DNA of 64,000 nucleotides, taken from positions 10,115,260 through 10,179,259 of the forward strand of contig JARUPZ010000005.1 in NCBI GenBank assembly GCA_031213475.1. The letters are read 5' to 3'. Under the pieces are notes generated by a model, which did not search any database, was not told the DNA's origin, and worked only from the letters and a program-made list of their open reading frames with translations. Positions 10,917 to 21,078 of this stretch are shown here, piece by piece; position 1 is the first letter of the stretch; each line of letters starts with the position of its first letter. Position numbers and translations under genes: made by a program. This DNA is from Nereocystis luetkeana (lineage: Eukaryota > Sar > Phaeophyceae > Laminariales > Laminariaceae).

Positions 10917-11247
10917 GGTAAAATACCGATTGATTAACCGGCGCAGGGTAATCCTTATAACACTCTCCCCCCCTCTGAACGGCGGGGTCTTTTGGGCGTC
11001 AGAACCGTTACAGATGGCTCTACGCTGACCTACCCGTTTCGTTTCATTGCCTGGGGAGCCAGGGAGATGTGTGTGTAGTTAGGGATGCACGCGTAAGCGT
11101 TTCTAAAAAAGAAACGCTCGAAGTGAAGTTCTCGAACCCGTGACCTGGACCACGTCAAATGTGAGGGTATTGTCCACTAACCGGTAAGCTATTATAGAGG
11201 AAAAATACCGATCGATTAACCGGCCCAGGGTAATCCTTGAAACATAG
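10917..11247. repeat. Tandem partial duplication with 45-bp direct repeats
   Basis: AAATACCGATTGATTAACCG...CAGGGTAATCCTT at 10920-10960 recurs at 11204-11241 with few changes, about 282 bp apart. The second copy directly adjoins a tRNA-like segment on the minus strand. Confidence 0.7.
11117..11200 (-). pseudogene. tRNA-like relic
   Basis: Read on the minus strand, TAGCTTACCGGTTAGTGG resembles a Pol III A box, TTTGACG could be an anticodon loop (GAC, Val-like), and CACGGGTTCGAG resembles the B box/T loop. The T stem and acceptor stem do not pair well, so this is a tRNA-derived relic or SINE head, not a working tRNA gene. Confidence 0.35.
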
Positions 11248-11505
11248 TATTGAAACATCGGCAAGGACGGTGATTGTCCTGGATGTCGCGTGGAGAGTGT
11301 CAACGGGTAGAAATAAGTTGGAGAACGCATGCATCTTTTTTCATACCGTTTGCTCGTGTGTGTTCTTCGAATTAAACCGTTCTTTACACCCGACACGCAG
11401 CGCAATCAGTGTCCGTGTCGATTCTTCATGAACCATAGCCTAAAGAGATACAAACGTTCTGTACACACGAAACTACGCCACAGACACACAGCAGAGATCC
11501 TGCAT
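11245..11505. mobile_element. Two LINE 3'-end fragments, head to head
   Basis: A + fragment (about 11250-11325, GGCAAGGACGGTGATTG...CAACGGGTAGAAAT) is followed by a - fragment (about 11345-11505, GTGTGTTCTTCGAATTAAACC onward). Both are diverged from the intact LINE tail. Confidence 0.6.
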
Positions 11506-12016
11506 CATTAGGGCTTCTTCTTTGATGCCGATTATTATGCTGGTTTCTTCTGTGATGCCGCTCGGGTCGGAGCGGGCGAGTTTTGAAGTGCCTCGCCAGA
11601 CACCCTTGACACACAGACAGCTTGACACTGACATGTCTCCTGACATATTTGCCGACGACTATTGTTTCTGCTGATAATCGGGTCACGGGTTTCCAAAAGA
11701 ACAGCGGGGGCACACCCCGAGAGCTACAGCTGCACGGGCGCTTTTCGTATAAATGTTTTCTTGCCGACCAGCACGGCACCCGTGAAAACAAGAAAAGGAC
11801 ACACTACACCCCCGGCAGCCCCCAGAGGTAAAAATGGAAAACCGTTGTACATAGCCGTTCTGATCACAGGATGCGATAGCGAAACCAGTTTTGTCGGATC
11901 TGTTATCGAGTACTCCCCCCCCCCGCCAATGCGATAGTACCAAAGCTAGAATATGCAGGAGAAGAAAGGGGAGGGGACTCGAACCTCGTAAAACAGTTGG
12001 AACCAGCAGTACAGAG
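11506..12016. other. Intronic stretch, nothing recognised
   Basis: Small overlapping ORFs on both strands show no family similarity. A C-run lies at about 11917-11927. Confidence 0.4.
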
Positions 12017-12545
12017 CACAATTCGATGCGAGTCGACGGGGGAAGAAAAGGCTGAAATCTTCTCGCGATAAAAATGAAGGCACCTACCCTAGCGGGAAGA
12101 GGGGAGAAGAGCCTGCTACGAGTTTTTTTTTTTCGTGTTCCATCCCATTCATTATCTTCGCACATCTTCTTCTCTCTCTCCTTCCAACTCGTGACTCAGA
12201 TCCGGGGTCACATATCAGGCTCTTCTCCCCCCTTCCCGCTACAGTACGTGCCTTCATTTTTTTATCGCGAGAAGATTTCAGCCTTTTCTTCCCTCGTCGA
12301 CTCGCATCGAATTGTGCCTATACCCACGCTGCAAGGCGCTCTCAACGATTGAATCCCTTTTTTTTATTTTTGCAAATAAAGTCAAAGTCCGACCCTCCTG
12401 GGGCTCGAACCCAGGACTCAAACAAGTAGAATTCGAGGTTAACCACTTGAACCACCGGGGCGAATATGGCATGTGACCCCGGATCTGAGTTGCGAGTGGG
12501 AAGGGGAAATAATAAATGGGATGAGCAAAAAAAAAAAAAAAAAAA
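12017..12545 (+). mobile_element. SINE copy 2 (+), split by SINE copy 3
   Basis: The left part (12017-12120) runs from CACAATTCGATGCGAG to GAGCCTGCTA. The right part (12471-12545) resumes ATGTGACCCCGGATCTGAG and ends in poly(A). These are consecutive in uninterrupted copies, where GCCTGCTA is followed by TGTGACCCC. The minus-strand SINE between them is therefore an insertion. The tRNA head is missing (5' truncation). Confidence 0.85.
12123..12463 (-). mobile_element. tRNA-derived SINE, copy 3 (full length)
   Basis: On the minus strand the head reads CGCCCCGGTGGTTCAAGTGG (A box) and then GGTTCGAGCCCCAGG (B box). The roughly 260-bp body follows, ending at AATGAATGGGAT and A-rich sequence seen as T11 on the + strand. 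It is inserted into SINE copy 2 in opposite orientation. Confidence 0.9.
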
Positions 12546-12730
12546 TGATAACAGCTAAGATAATCTTGAGATGCTCAAGTACGAGTAGTAATAGTTATAC
12601 AGCAGTATTGAGAGCAGAGCTGTGTGTGTGCGTTCTTCACACTAAACCGTTCTTTCTACCCGTCGACGTCCAGCACAACCAGTGTCCGTGCGGATTCTCC
12701 AATCCTAGAAGAGATATCAGTATAAGTTAT

Positions 12731-14457
12731 GTGTGTGTGTGTGTGTGTTCTTCACATTAAACCGTTCTTTCTACCCGTCGACATCCAGCACAACCAGTGT
12801 CCGTGCCGATTCTTCCATCCTAGAAGAGATACAGGTTCTGTGGTCACAAAGCTACGCCACAGAGATACTACGTTGCCACGTGTGCAGTGTGAACTGCAGT
12901 GGGCAATGCAAAGCCATGTCATCACACTAGATACGACAGGCACGACATACGCAATCTATGAAATAGTGAAACGAAAAGAAACAATCAAAGAGAAAACAAA
13001 AACAAGGTAAACAAGTCGAAAAAGAAAAAGAAGAAAAATGAAAGCAAAATCTAAGAGAAACAATCTGTCGTGCCCCCCCCCCCGCAGGCGAGGTGGCCTA
13101 CACTTGAAAAAGAACGAGCTGGAAAAAAGAAGAAATAACAAAAAACACCACTGCTTGTGAACAGAGTAAGACAAAGAACCAAGGAGAAAGTAACAAGGAA
13201 AAATAACAAAGGGGAAATAACAGGCAGACCAAAGCCCAAAGCACCTTCTAGGTGGCGGCAGCAGCTTGTGGTACGAGTAGTATAGCCAGGTTCTCCCTGC
13301 TAATCCGCCTGGTACCTTGCTACCCAGACTGCCGTCTCCGCCCTGCGTTCGTCAACTATGCCCAGCCCCTTGGCGTCAGACAATACGAGCCGAGCAGAGC
13401 AGGTTCGTCTTCCAACCACGCCACACGGCTCCTTGAGTACGGCTTATCAATCAGAAAAGGAAGAGGAAGAGAAAAAATGAAATGAAAAATCACGGAGAGT
13501 CAGCGCAAGAAAGAAAAAAAAACAAAACTAAAAGAGAAGACAAGGGAAGACCACGTTCGAGCCAGCTGCACCAGTTGGTAGCACTAGTAGTATGGTCATA
13601 TTCCACTTCCTAGTCGACTTGGTGCCTTGCTACCCTGTCTGCCATCTCCTTCCTACTTTCGTCTACCGCCGTTTCCCTTCTACCCCTCCTGTTCCCCCCC
13701 CTCTCCGCATTCACTCGGTCGGGCTTTATGCCACTTCTCCTGTTGCCCCCTCCCCCCCCGTTCCTTTGGGCACCATCCACGGCGGATGCGCGGCGCTGTC
13801 TACTCATCTCAGCCTCAGCCTCGTGCCACCTCACCATGAACCGTTCGGCTGCTTCAAGGATCCCCCGGTACCACTTCCCCACCTTTTTGGCTGCAGTGGA
13901 CCACAACGCGGTCTCAACTCCAAACACCAAGGGGGCAACTTCCGTTGACCCTTCGGTGGCTCGGAACTCCCTAAGGTCTTCGACTATGCATCTATGCCAA
14001 GTCTTACACTGTCCGCCTGGTCTCGGGTTCTCCCCACCAGCTATCGTCCCGAGCATTACCCGATTGGGTAATCGCTCCTTGCTTTGCCGTGCCACGCCCC
14101 CCGCAAAGAAGAGCCGCCGTTTGCGAATGGTCGTTTCGATGCTCTCGCAACGTGTCATCTTGAGGGCCTTCGCGTACGAGAGGGTGGCATGGTCAGTACG
14201 AAGTCGGCGCTGGAAGCCAATGACTCGCAACAGGACTTGGTGGTGAGCCGTTCGAAGCTTGGCAAAGTGTTCCGCTCTGAGGGTCCACGTCACACACCCG
14301 TACAGCAGGGTCTCAATCACCTCGGCCTTCAGCATTCGGACTTTAAGGCTAAGGGGGGCGGTCGTCCTATCATACAACTCCGGGCCGAACCGTTTGAAGC
14401 ATGCTCGCATGAGGCGGATCCGTCGGTCGATTTCGAGCGAGAGGTCAGCGTTTTCGT
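12731..14457 (-). mobile_element. LINE copy L2, nested in L3
   Basis: This 5'-truncated copy of about 1.73 kb is nearly identical to the matching part of the intact LINE, with a (GT)n start on the + strand. TATG flanks both sides (12728-12731 and 14457-14460), consistent with a target duplication of at least 4 bp. Low divergence marks it as recent. Confidence 0.9.
13610..14455 (-). pseudogene. LINE ORF, C-terminal fragment (copy L2)
   Basis: The open frame covers the last about 282 residues of the LINE polyprotein, from about ENADLSLEIDRRIRL to the HQVD terminus, with almost no differences from the intact copy. It lacks the endonuclease and reverse-transcriptase catalytic parts because the insertion is 5'-truncated. 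A few upstream codons come from the neighbouring L3 tail. Confidence 0.85.
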
Positions 14458-15206
14458 ATGTGGTCACAAAGCTACGCCACTGCGATACTACGTTGCCACG
14501 TATTGTATGCAGTAAGCACAGCAGCAGTGGGCAATGCAATGAATGCCATGTTTCATCATACTAGATACGACAGGCACGACATACACAATCTATGGAATAG
14601 AAAACAAAAGGAACCTATCGAAGAGAAAAGAAAAACAAAGTAGACAAATCGTAAGAGAAAAGAGAAAAAAAATAAAAACAAAAACCAGGAGAAACAATCT
14701 GTCGTGCCCCCCGCCCGCAGGCGAGGTGGCCAACACTTGAAGAAGAACGAGCTGGAAAAAATAAAAAAAATAACAAAAATACCACTACTTGTAAACAGGG
14801 TAAGACAAAAAACCAACGGAAAAAAAATAACAACGGGGAAATAACAGGCAGACCAAAGCCCAAAGCACTTTCCAGGTGGCGGCAGCAGTTTGTGGTACGA
14901 GTAGTATGGCCAGGTTCCCCCTGCTAATCCGCCTGGTACCTTGCTACCCAGACTGCCGTCTCCGCCCCGCGTTTGTCAACTATGCCCAGCCCCTTGGCGT
15001 CAGACAATACGAAACGAGCAGAGCAGGTTCGTCATCCAACCACGCCACACGGCTCTTTCAGTACGGCTTTATCAATCAGGAAAGGAAGAGAAAGAAATAA
15101 AATGGAAATCACGGAGAGTCAGCGCAAGAAAGAAAAAAACAAAACAAAAAGAGAAGACAAGAGAAGACCTCGTTCGAACCAGCTGCACCAGTTGGGGGCA
15201 CTAGTA

Positions 15207-15311
15207 TTACGGAGGACCATAGTTAATAGGACCTATGGTGTACATAAAACCCTAGATATGTAACCATTTCTACTAACAATATTTGGTCCTATTAACTATG
15301 GTCCCCGGTAA
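15207..15311. mobile_element. TA-target MITE (MITE-B), 105 bp
   Basis: The termini are TTACGGAGGACCATAGTTAA and TTAACTATGGTCCCCGGTAA, flanked by TA on both sides (15205-15206, 15312-15313). The uninterrupted LINE copies read GCACTAGTAGTATGG here, so the empty site is visible and the TA duplication is confirmed. Confidence 0.9.
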
Positions 15312-16138
15312 TAGTATGGTCATGTTCTACGTCCTAGTCGGCCTGGTGCCTTGCTACCCTGTCTGCCATCTCCTTCCTACTTTCGTCTACCGCCGTTTCC
15401 CTTCTACCCCTCCTGTCCCCCCCCCTCTCCACATTCCCTTGGTCGGGTTTTCAGCCACTTCTCCTGTTGCCCCCTCCACCCCCGTTCCCTTGGGCACCAC
15501 CCACGGCGGATGCGCGGCGCTGCCTACTCATCTCCGCCTCAGCCTCGTGTCACCTCACCATGAACCCGTTCGGCTGCTTCAAGGATCCCCCGGTACCACT
15601 TCCCCGCCTTTCTGGCTGCAGTGGACCACAACGCGGTCTCAACTCCAAACACCAAGGGGGCAACTTCCGTTGACCCCTTCGGTGGCTCGGAACTCCCTAA
15701 GGTCTTCGACTATGCATCTATGCCAAGTCTTAACACTGTCCGCCTGGTCTAGGGTTCTCCCCACCCGCTATCGTCCCGAACATTACCCGACTGGGCAATC
15801 GCTCCTTGGTCTGCCGTGCCACGCCCCCCGCAAAGAAGAGCCGCCGTTTACGAATAGTCGCTTCGATGCTCTCGCAACGTGTCATCTTGAGGGCCTTCGT
15901 GTACGAGAGGGTGGCATGGTCAGTACGAAGTCGGCGCTGGAACCCAATGATGCGCAACAGGACTTTTGGTGGTGAGCCGTTCGAAGCTTGGCAAAGTGTT
16001 CCTTCCGCTTTGAGTGTCCACGTCGCACACCCTTACAGCAGGGTCTCAATCACCTCGGCCTTCAGCATTCGGACTTTAAGGCTAAGGGGGGCGGTCGTTC
16101 TATCATACAGCTCCGGGCCCAACCGTTTGAGGCATGGG

Positions 16139-16256
16139 AATGCACCCACTCAAGAAAAATAGAGATATGAGAAAGTTAAATGGTAATACCAGGTACCAGG
16201 TATAAAGTAAGGAACATGCCAAAACAGAGGTTGCCAGCCATAATTAATGGAGCTGT
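16139..16256. other. Short spacer with CCAGGTA palindromes
   Basis: Contains TACCAGGTACCAGGTA at about 16189-16204 and no other recognisable feature. Confidence 0.5.
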
Positions 16257-18502
16257 ATGTGTGTGTGTGTTCTTCACATTAAACCGTTCTTTCTACCCGT
16301 CGACATCCAGCACAACCAGTGTCCGTGCCGATTCTTCCATACTAGAAGAGATACAAGTTCTGTGGTCACAAAGCTACGCCACAGAGATACTACGTTGCCA
16401 CGTGTGCAGTGTGAACTGCAGTGGGCAATGCAAAGCCATGTCATCATACTAGATACGACAGGCACGACATACGCAATCTATGAAATAGTGAAACGAAAAG
16501 AAACAATCAAAGAGAAAACAAAAACAAGGTAGACAAGTCGAAAAAGAAAAAGAAGAAAAATGAAAGCAAAATCTAAGAGAAACAATCTGTCGTGCCCCCC
16601 CCCCCGCAGGCGAGGTGGCGGAGCCGTGTGGCGTGGTTGGAAGACGAACCTGCTCTGCTCGGCTCGTATTGTCTGACGCCAAGGGGCTGGGCATAGTTGA
16701 CGAACGCAGGGCGGAGACGGCAGTCTGGGTAGCAAGGTACCAGGCGGATTAGCAGGGAGAACCTGGCTATACTACTCGTACCACAAGCTGCTGCCGCCAC
16801 CTAGAAGGTGCTTTGGGCTTTGGTCTGCCTGTTATTTCCCCTTTGTTATTTTTCCTTGTTACTTTCTCCTTGGTTCTTTGTCTTACTCTGTTCACAAGCA
16901 GTGGTGTCTTTTGTTATTTCTTCTTTTTTCCAGCTCGTTCTTTTTCAAGTGTAGGCCACCTCGCCTGCGGGGGGGGGGGCACGACAGATTGTTTCTCTTA
17001 GATTTTGCTTTCATTTTTCTTCTTTTTCTTTTTCGACTTGTCTACCTTGTTTTTGTTTTCTCTTTGATTGTTTCTTTTCGTTTCACTATTTCATAGATTG
17101 CGTATGTCGTGCCTGTCGTATCTAGTATGATGACATGGCTTTTTGCATTGCCCACTGCAGTTCACACTGCACACGTGGCAACGTAGTATCTCTGTGGCGT
17201 AGCTTTGTGACCACAGAACTTGTATCTCTTCTAGGATGGAAGAATCGGCACGGACACTGGTTGTGCTGGATGTCGACGGGTAGAAAGAACGGTTTAATGT
17301 GAAGAACACACACACACACACACACACACACTTGAAAAAGAACGAGCTGGAAAAAAGAAGAAATAACAAAAGACACCACTGCTTGTGAACAGAGTAAGAC
17401 AAAGAACCAAGGAGAAAGTAACAAGGAAAAATAACAAAGGGGAAATAACAGGCAGACCAAAGCCCAAAGCACCTTCTAGGTGGCGGCAGCAGCTTGTGGT
17501 ACGAGTAGTATAGCCAGGTTCTCCCTGCTAATCCGCCTGGTACCTTGCTACCCAGACTGCCGTCTCCGCCCTGCGTTCGTCAACTATGCCCAGCCCCTTG
17601 GCGTCAGACAATACGAGCCGAGCAGAGCAGGTTCGTCTTCCAACCACGCCACACGGCTCCTTGAGTACGGCTTATCAATCAGAAAAGGAAGAGGAAGAGA
17701 AAAAATGAAATGAAAAATCACGGAGAGTCAGCGCAAGAAAGAAAAAAAAACAAAACTAAAAGAGAAGACAAGGGAAGACCACGTTCGAGCCAGCTGCACC
17801 AGTTGGTAGCACTAGTAGTATGGTCATATTCCACTTCCTAGTCGACTTGGTGCCTTGCTACCCTGTCTGCCATCTCCTTCCTACTTTCGTCTACCGCCGT
17901 TTCCCTTCTACCCCTCCTGTTCCCCCCCCTCTCCGCATTCACTCGGTCGGGCTTTATGCCACTTCTCCTGTTGCCCCCTCCCCCCCCGTTCCTTTGGGCA
18001 CCATCCACGGCGGATGCGCGGCGCTGTCTACTCATCTCAGCCTCAGCCTCGTGCCACCTCACCATGAACCGTTCGGCTGCTTCAAGGATCCCCCGGTACC
18101 ACTTCCCCACCTTTTTGGCTGCAGTGGACCACAACGCGGTCTCAACTCCAAACACCAAGGGGGCAACTTCCGTTGACCCTTCGGTGGCTCGGAACTCCCT
18201 AAGGTCTTCGACTATGCATCTATGCCAAGTCTTACACTGTCCGCCTGGTCTCGGGTTCTCCCCACCAGCTATCGTCCCGAGCATTACCCGATTGGGTAAT
18301 CGCTCCTTGCTTTGCCGTGCCACGCCCCCCGCAAAGAAGAGCCGCCGTTTGCGAATGGTCGTTTCGATGCTCTCGCAACGTGTCATCTTGAGGGCCTTCG
18401 CGTACGAGAGGGTGGCATGGTCAGTACGAAGTCGGCGCTGGAAGCCAATGACTCGCAACAGGACTTGGTGGTGAGCCGTTCGAAGCTTGGCAAAGTGTTC
18501 CG
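16257..18502 (-). mobile_element. LINE copy L4, split by an inverted LINE insertion
   Basis: The 3' part (16257-16619) stops at GCAGGCGAGGTGGC. The minus-strand LINE resumes at 17331 (CTTGAAAAAGAACGAGC) and is 5'-truncated at about 18502 (GGCAAAGTGTTCCG). The two edges are 5-6 bp apart in the intact LINE, so they are halves of one copy. The coding part spans 17838-18502, is open for about 206 codons, and nearly matches the intact element. Confidence 0.85.
16620..17330 (+). mobile_element. LINE copy L5 (+), nested in L4
   Basis: This 5'-truncated, non-coding copy begins GGAGCCGTGTGGCGTGG and includes only the 3' region, through CAGATTGTTTCTCTTAG and GAACGGTTTAATGTGAAG, to (AC)13. It is oriented opposite to its host copy, which creates an extended inverted repeat with L4 sequence on both sides. 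Confidence 0.85.
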
Positions 18503-19154
18503 TATGGGAGAAAGTAACAAAAGGGCGAGCTGGAATAAGGTGGGATGAGTAGTAGGTATTAGAGAAAATATTGAGTTCGTGGTCATGGGACAGGCTCTTG
18601 AAATAAAAATCGGAGTAGAAGAATACGTCACGGGATAAAATGTCGCCAGATCAAATAATACGAACACACGAAAAACGGACAGCTGTATACGTAGTTTATG
18701 CACGCTTCGTATATACCAGGGACCTGGTATACATCATTGGCTAAAACACATTGTTCATCTCAAAGGGGAAAAAGTCGAATCCTTGCCCAGGTTGGAACCT
18801 CATGCAGGGAGGCCGCATCACGAAAATATACAAATAACATCACGGGGGAGCATATTAAATAGGACCTGCGGTACGCACAAAAAAACTATATATTTCGTCA
18901 TTTTTACTAACAATTACTTTGTCCTAATTACTATTCATACGATCCCCTTAATAAACGAAGAACAAACCAAACAACAAAAGCTGAGGCGAAAATAAAAAAA
19001 TCACGACACTTGAGAGCAAGGTAAATGATGTTTAATCAGATCTCAAGGAGAAGAGTTACGCACGAGTACAAAACAAAACGCACAGAAAATAAAAGCGAAG
19101 CAAAATAACTTTGTAAACGAGGCACATAAATAACGAGATGGACAGGGAAGAGAC
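18503..19154. other. Intronic stretch with one decayed MITE-B
   Basis: A degenerate MITE-B copy lies at about 18842-18950 (GGGGAGCATATTAAATAGGACC ... GTCCTAATTACTATTC in part). The rest holds no recognised feature. Confidence 0.4.
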
Positions 19155-19588
19155 TAAAGCGAGGGATAATGAACAGAACGAAGAGAAGAAGGGGAAAGCG
19201 AAAAGCAGGCACTTGAGGCAGGCGAGGGAGGCCGTGCAGCCCTCCGATAGCTACTTACGGTACTGGGAAGGCACGCATCATGATGAAGGCCATGCTCAGT
19301 CGGGAAGAGTAGGAGCAGAGAGCGCCCCCCCCCCCCGCCCGCTCTTCCACCCTCCCTCCCCCCTGCCGCCCCGCTCGCCCCCTCTCCCGCCCGCGTCCTC
19401 GTCCCCAACCCATCCCGGCTGCAATGGTGTCCACGGCTCGTGTCGCGGTTGCAGCCGTGGCGTGTCGCTTTTCTGGAGCGCTCTTCTCCGCAGCATAGTA
19501 TTTCCGCATGTGAGCCTCGATTCCACCCTCGACCCGTCGAAACCATCTGCCGGCCTTCGGTGCCGTCTCGCGCCACCATTCGGGCTTG
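19155..19588 (-). pseudogene. Relic of a second, diverged LINE lineage (ORF C-terminus)
   Basis: On the minus strand a frame reads ETAPKAGRWFRRVEGGIEA and then HMRKYYAAEKSAPEKRHA. This aligns with the end of the intact LINE ORF (STAAKKVGKWYRGILEAAER, FMVRWHEAEAEMSRQRRAS). Both are followed downstream by a G/C-rich segment coding GGGRxxR-like residues. Similarity is only moderate, so this is a related family and not a copy of the same one. Confidence 0.45.
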
Positions 19589-19672
19589 ACAGGCGCGCAG
19601 TCTCGTTTTGGGGGCATATTATTAGGAATTTGAGTGGTTTCCCCCCAAAACGGGACTGCAGTACCCGAGGGG
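19589..19672. mobile_element. piggyBac-like MITE (MITE-A), diverged
   Basis: The arms GCAGTCTCGTTTTGGGGG and CCCCCCAAAACGGGACTGCAG face each other. The right flank GGGGTTAATG retains TTAA (19673-19676), and the left terminus is degraded. Confidence 0.65.
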
Positions 19673-19676
19673 TTAA

Positions 19677-20535
19677 TGCCGAACGTCTGGAGGCCTCCCT
19701 CGAGGCGCCACATTCAACCCCTTTCCTGCCCACACGAGTGTACCCCTTTCCCCCCAACGACCTCCTCAAGTAGCACCCTTCTCCGCGAATAACATTTTTT
19801 TTTCGTCTGCGCGCCGTCCCTTCCATTGCTCTCGGAGTCTGTCTTGACAAGCGCGCGCGCGCGTCATGGCCGTTTCAATGATTATGAGGTCTCTTGTCAT
19901 GATAAGCGCGCGGGCGTAGGATACATACACACATCACGGTCATGGCGCTTCCGCCCCCGCCAGCCAAGAAATCGGAGGAACATCAAGTAGTGCTGCTGCA
20001 CCCACGATAGCTTGTCGTAGTCAGCCGGCTTCGTATTAACGTATTAACTTTTGGGTCACATTAAAATAAACCACACCACCAAAAAACCTTGCGCTCTCTC
20101 GTTTTTTTTTTTACAGCATTGTTTCGCTTGACTCGCCGACCGACGGTTGTCCACATGCCAATTCAAAGGGCTACGGCATGGCTTTCCACAGCCGTGGTCG
20201 TGAACGCACGCACCTGAAACGTCCTGCATGCTAACTAAACCACCTATTAATACCTACCACAAAGAGACAGCACGTACGTGTGCGCTTTTGCAATTTCTGG
20301 GGCCAAAAAGTTGGTTCTGGGCGTTCTTAGTGAATAACTTCATCGTCTACAAATAAACCAAAACAAGCCGAGAGGTTAAGCACATCATCATACGTACTCG
20401 CTGTTTTTTACGGTAGAAGTTTATAAATAGTGTTGTAGTTGGGTGGGAGTGCTGCTGCCGCAGCACAGATTAACGATCACACATTTACACAACCATACTA
20501 TATATATTCCATATATACCTCGACATCCAGCACAT
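19677..20535. other. Intronic stretch with one A/B-shared island
   Basis: 20095-20235 (CTCGCCGACCGACGGTTG ... CCTGCATG) is similar to 45750-45870 in intron 1 of gene B, suggesting an ancestral intron segment. Nothing else is recognised. Confidence 0.45.
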
Positions 20536-20885
20536 TTTTGCTTTCATTTGTTTTCTTCATCTCTTTCGATTTGTCTTGTTTTCGTTTTCTCTTTCCTTCT
20601 TTCCTTTCGTTTGCTCTATTTCATAGAATGTGCCTTTCGTACCTAGTATGATGACATGGCATTGCTTTGCCCACTGCTGTGCTTACTTACTGCATACGTG
20701 GCAACGTGGTGTATCTGTGGCGTAGCTTTGTGACCACATAACTTGTATCTCTCCTAGGATTGAAGAATCGGCACGGACACTGGTTGTTGTGCTGGATGTC
20801 GACGGATAGAAAGAACGGTTTAATATGAAGAACACACACAGCCAGTGTCCGTTCCGATTCTTCAATCCTAAAAGAGATAAGAGTG
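20536..20885 (+). mobile_element. LINE 3' tail (+) plus a short inverted fragment
   Basis: The + copy runs from a T-rich lead through TTTCATAGAATG to AAGAACGGTTTAATATGAAG and (AC)n (about 20840). A minus fragment of the same tail (CCAGTGTCCG ... AAAGAGATA) follows to 20885. Confidence 0.75.
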
Positions 20886-21078
20886 TGTGATCCTTCGATC
20901 GCGCATACGATCATACCTGGTACCTGGTACTACTTCTGGGCGTTTGCCTGATGCAGGGGATACACTACTACTGTGGTACCTGGTATGTATATAATATTAA
21001 TAGTCCGTTTATCGAGAAGACAATAATATTTATTCAAATATTGCTGTATTCGGTTGGAAGCGCTGCTGCTGTACCAGT
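20886..21078. other. Spacer rich in CCTGGTA palindromes
   Basis: TACCTGGTACCTGGTAC (about 20918-20934) and GGTACCTGGTATG (about 20978) lie here. No gene is seen. Confidence 0.5.

Larger units (their letters stand above)
12621..16138 (-). mobile_element. LINE copy L3, split by L2 and hit by a MITE
   Basis: The 3' end lies at 12621-12731 ((GT)n through ATCCTAGAAGAGATATCAG), and the rest resumes at 14461 (TGGTCACAAAGCTACGCC) and runs to about 16138, where it is 5'-truncated inside the C-terminal third of the ORF. The missing join is exactly where L2 sits. Frame-shifting changes relative to the intact copy are scattered through its coding part, so it is dead. A TA-target MITE lies at 15207-15311. 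Confidence 0.85.
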
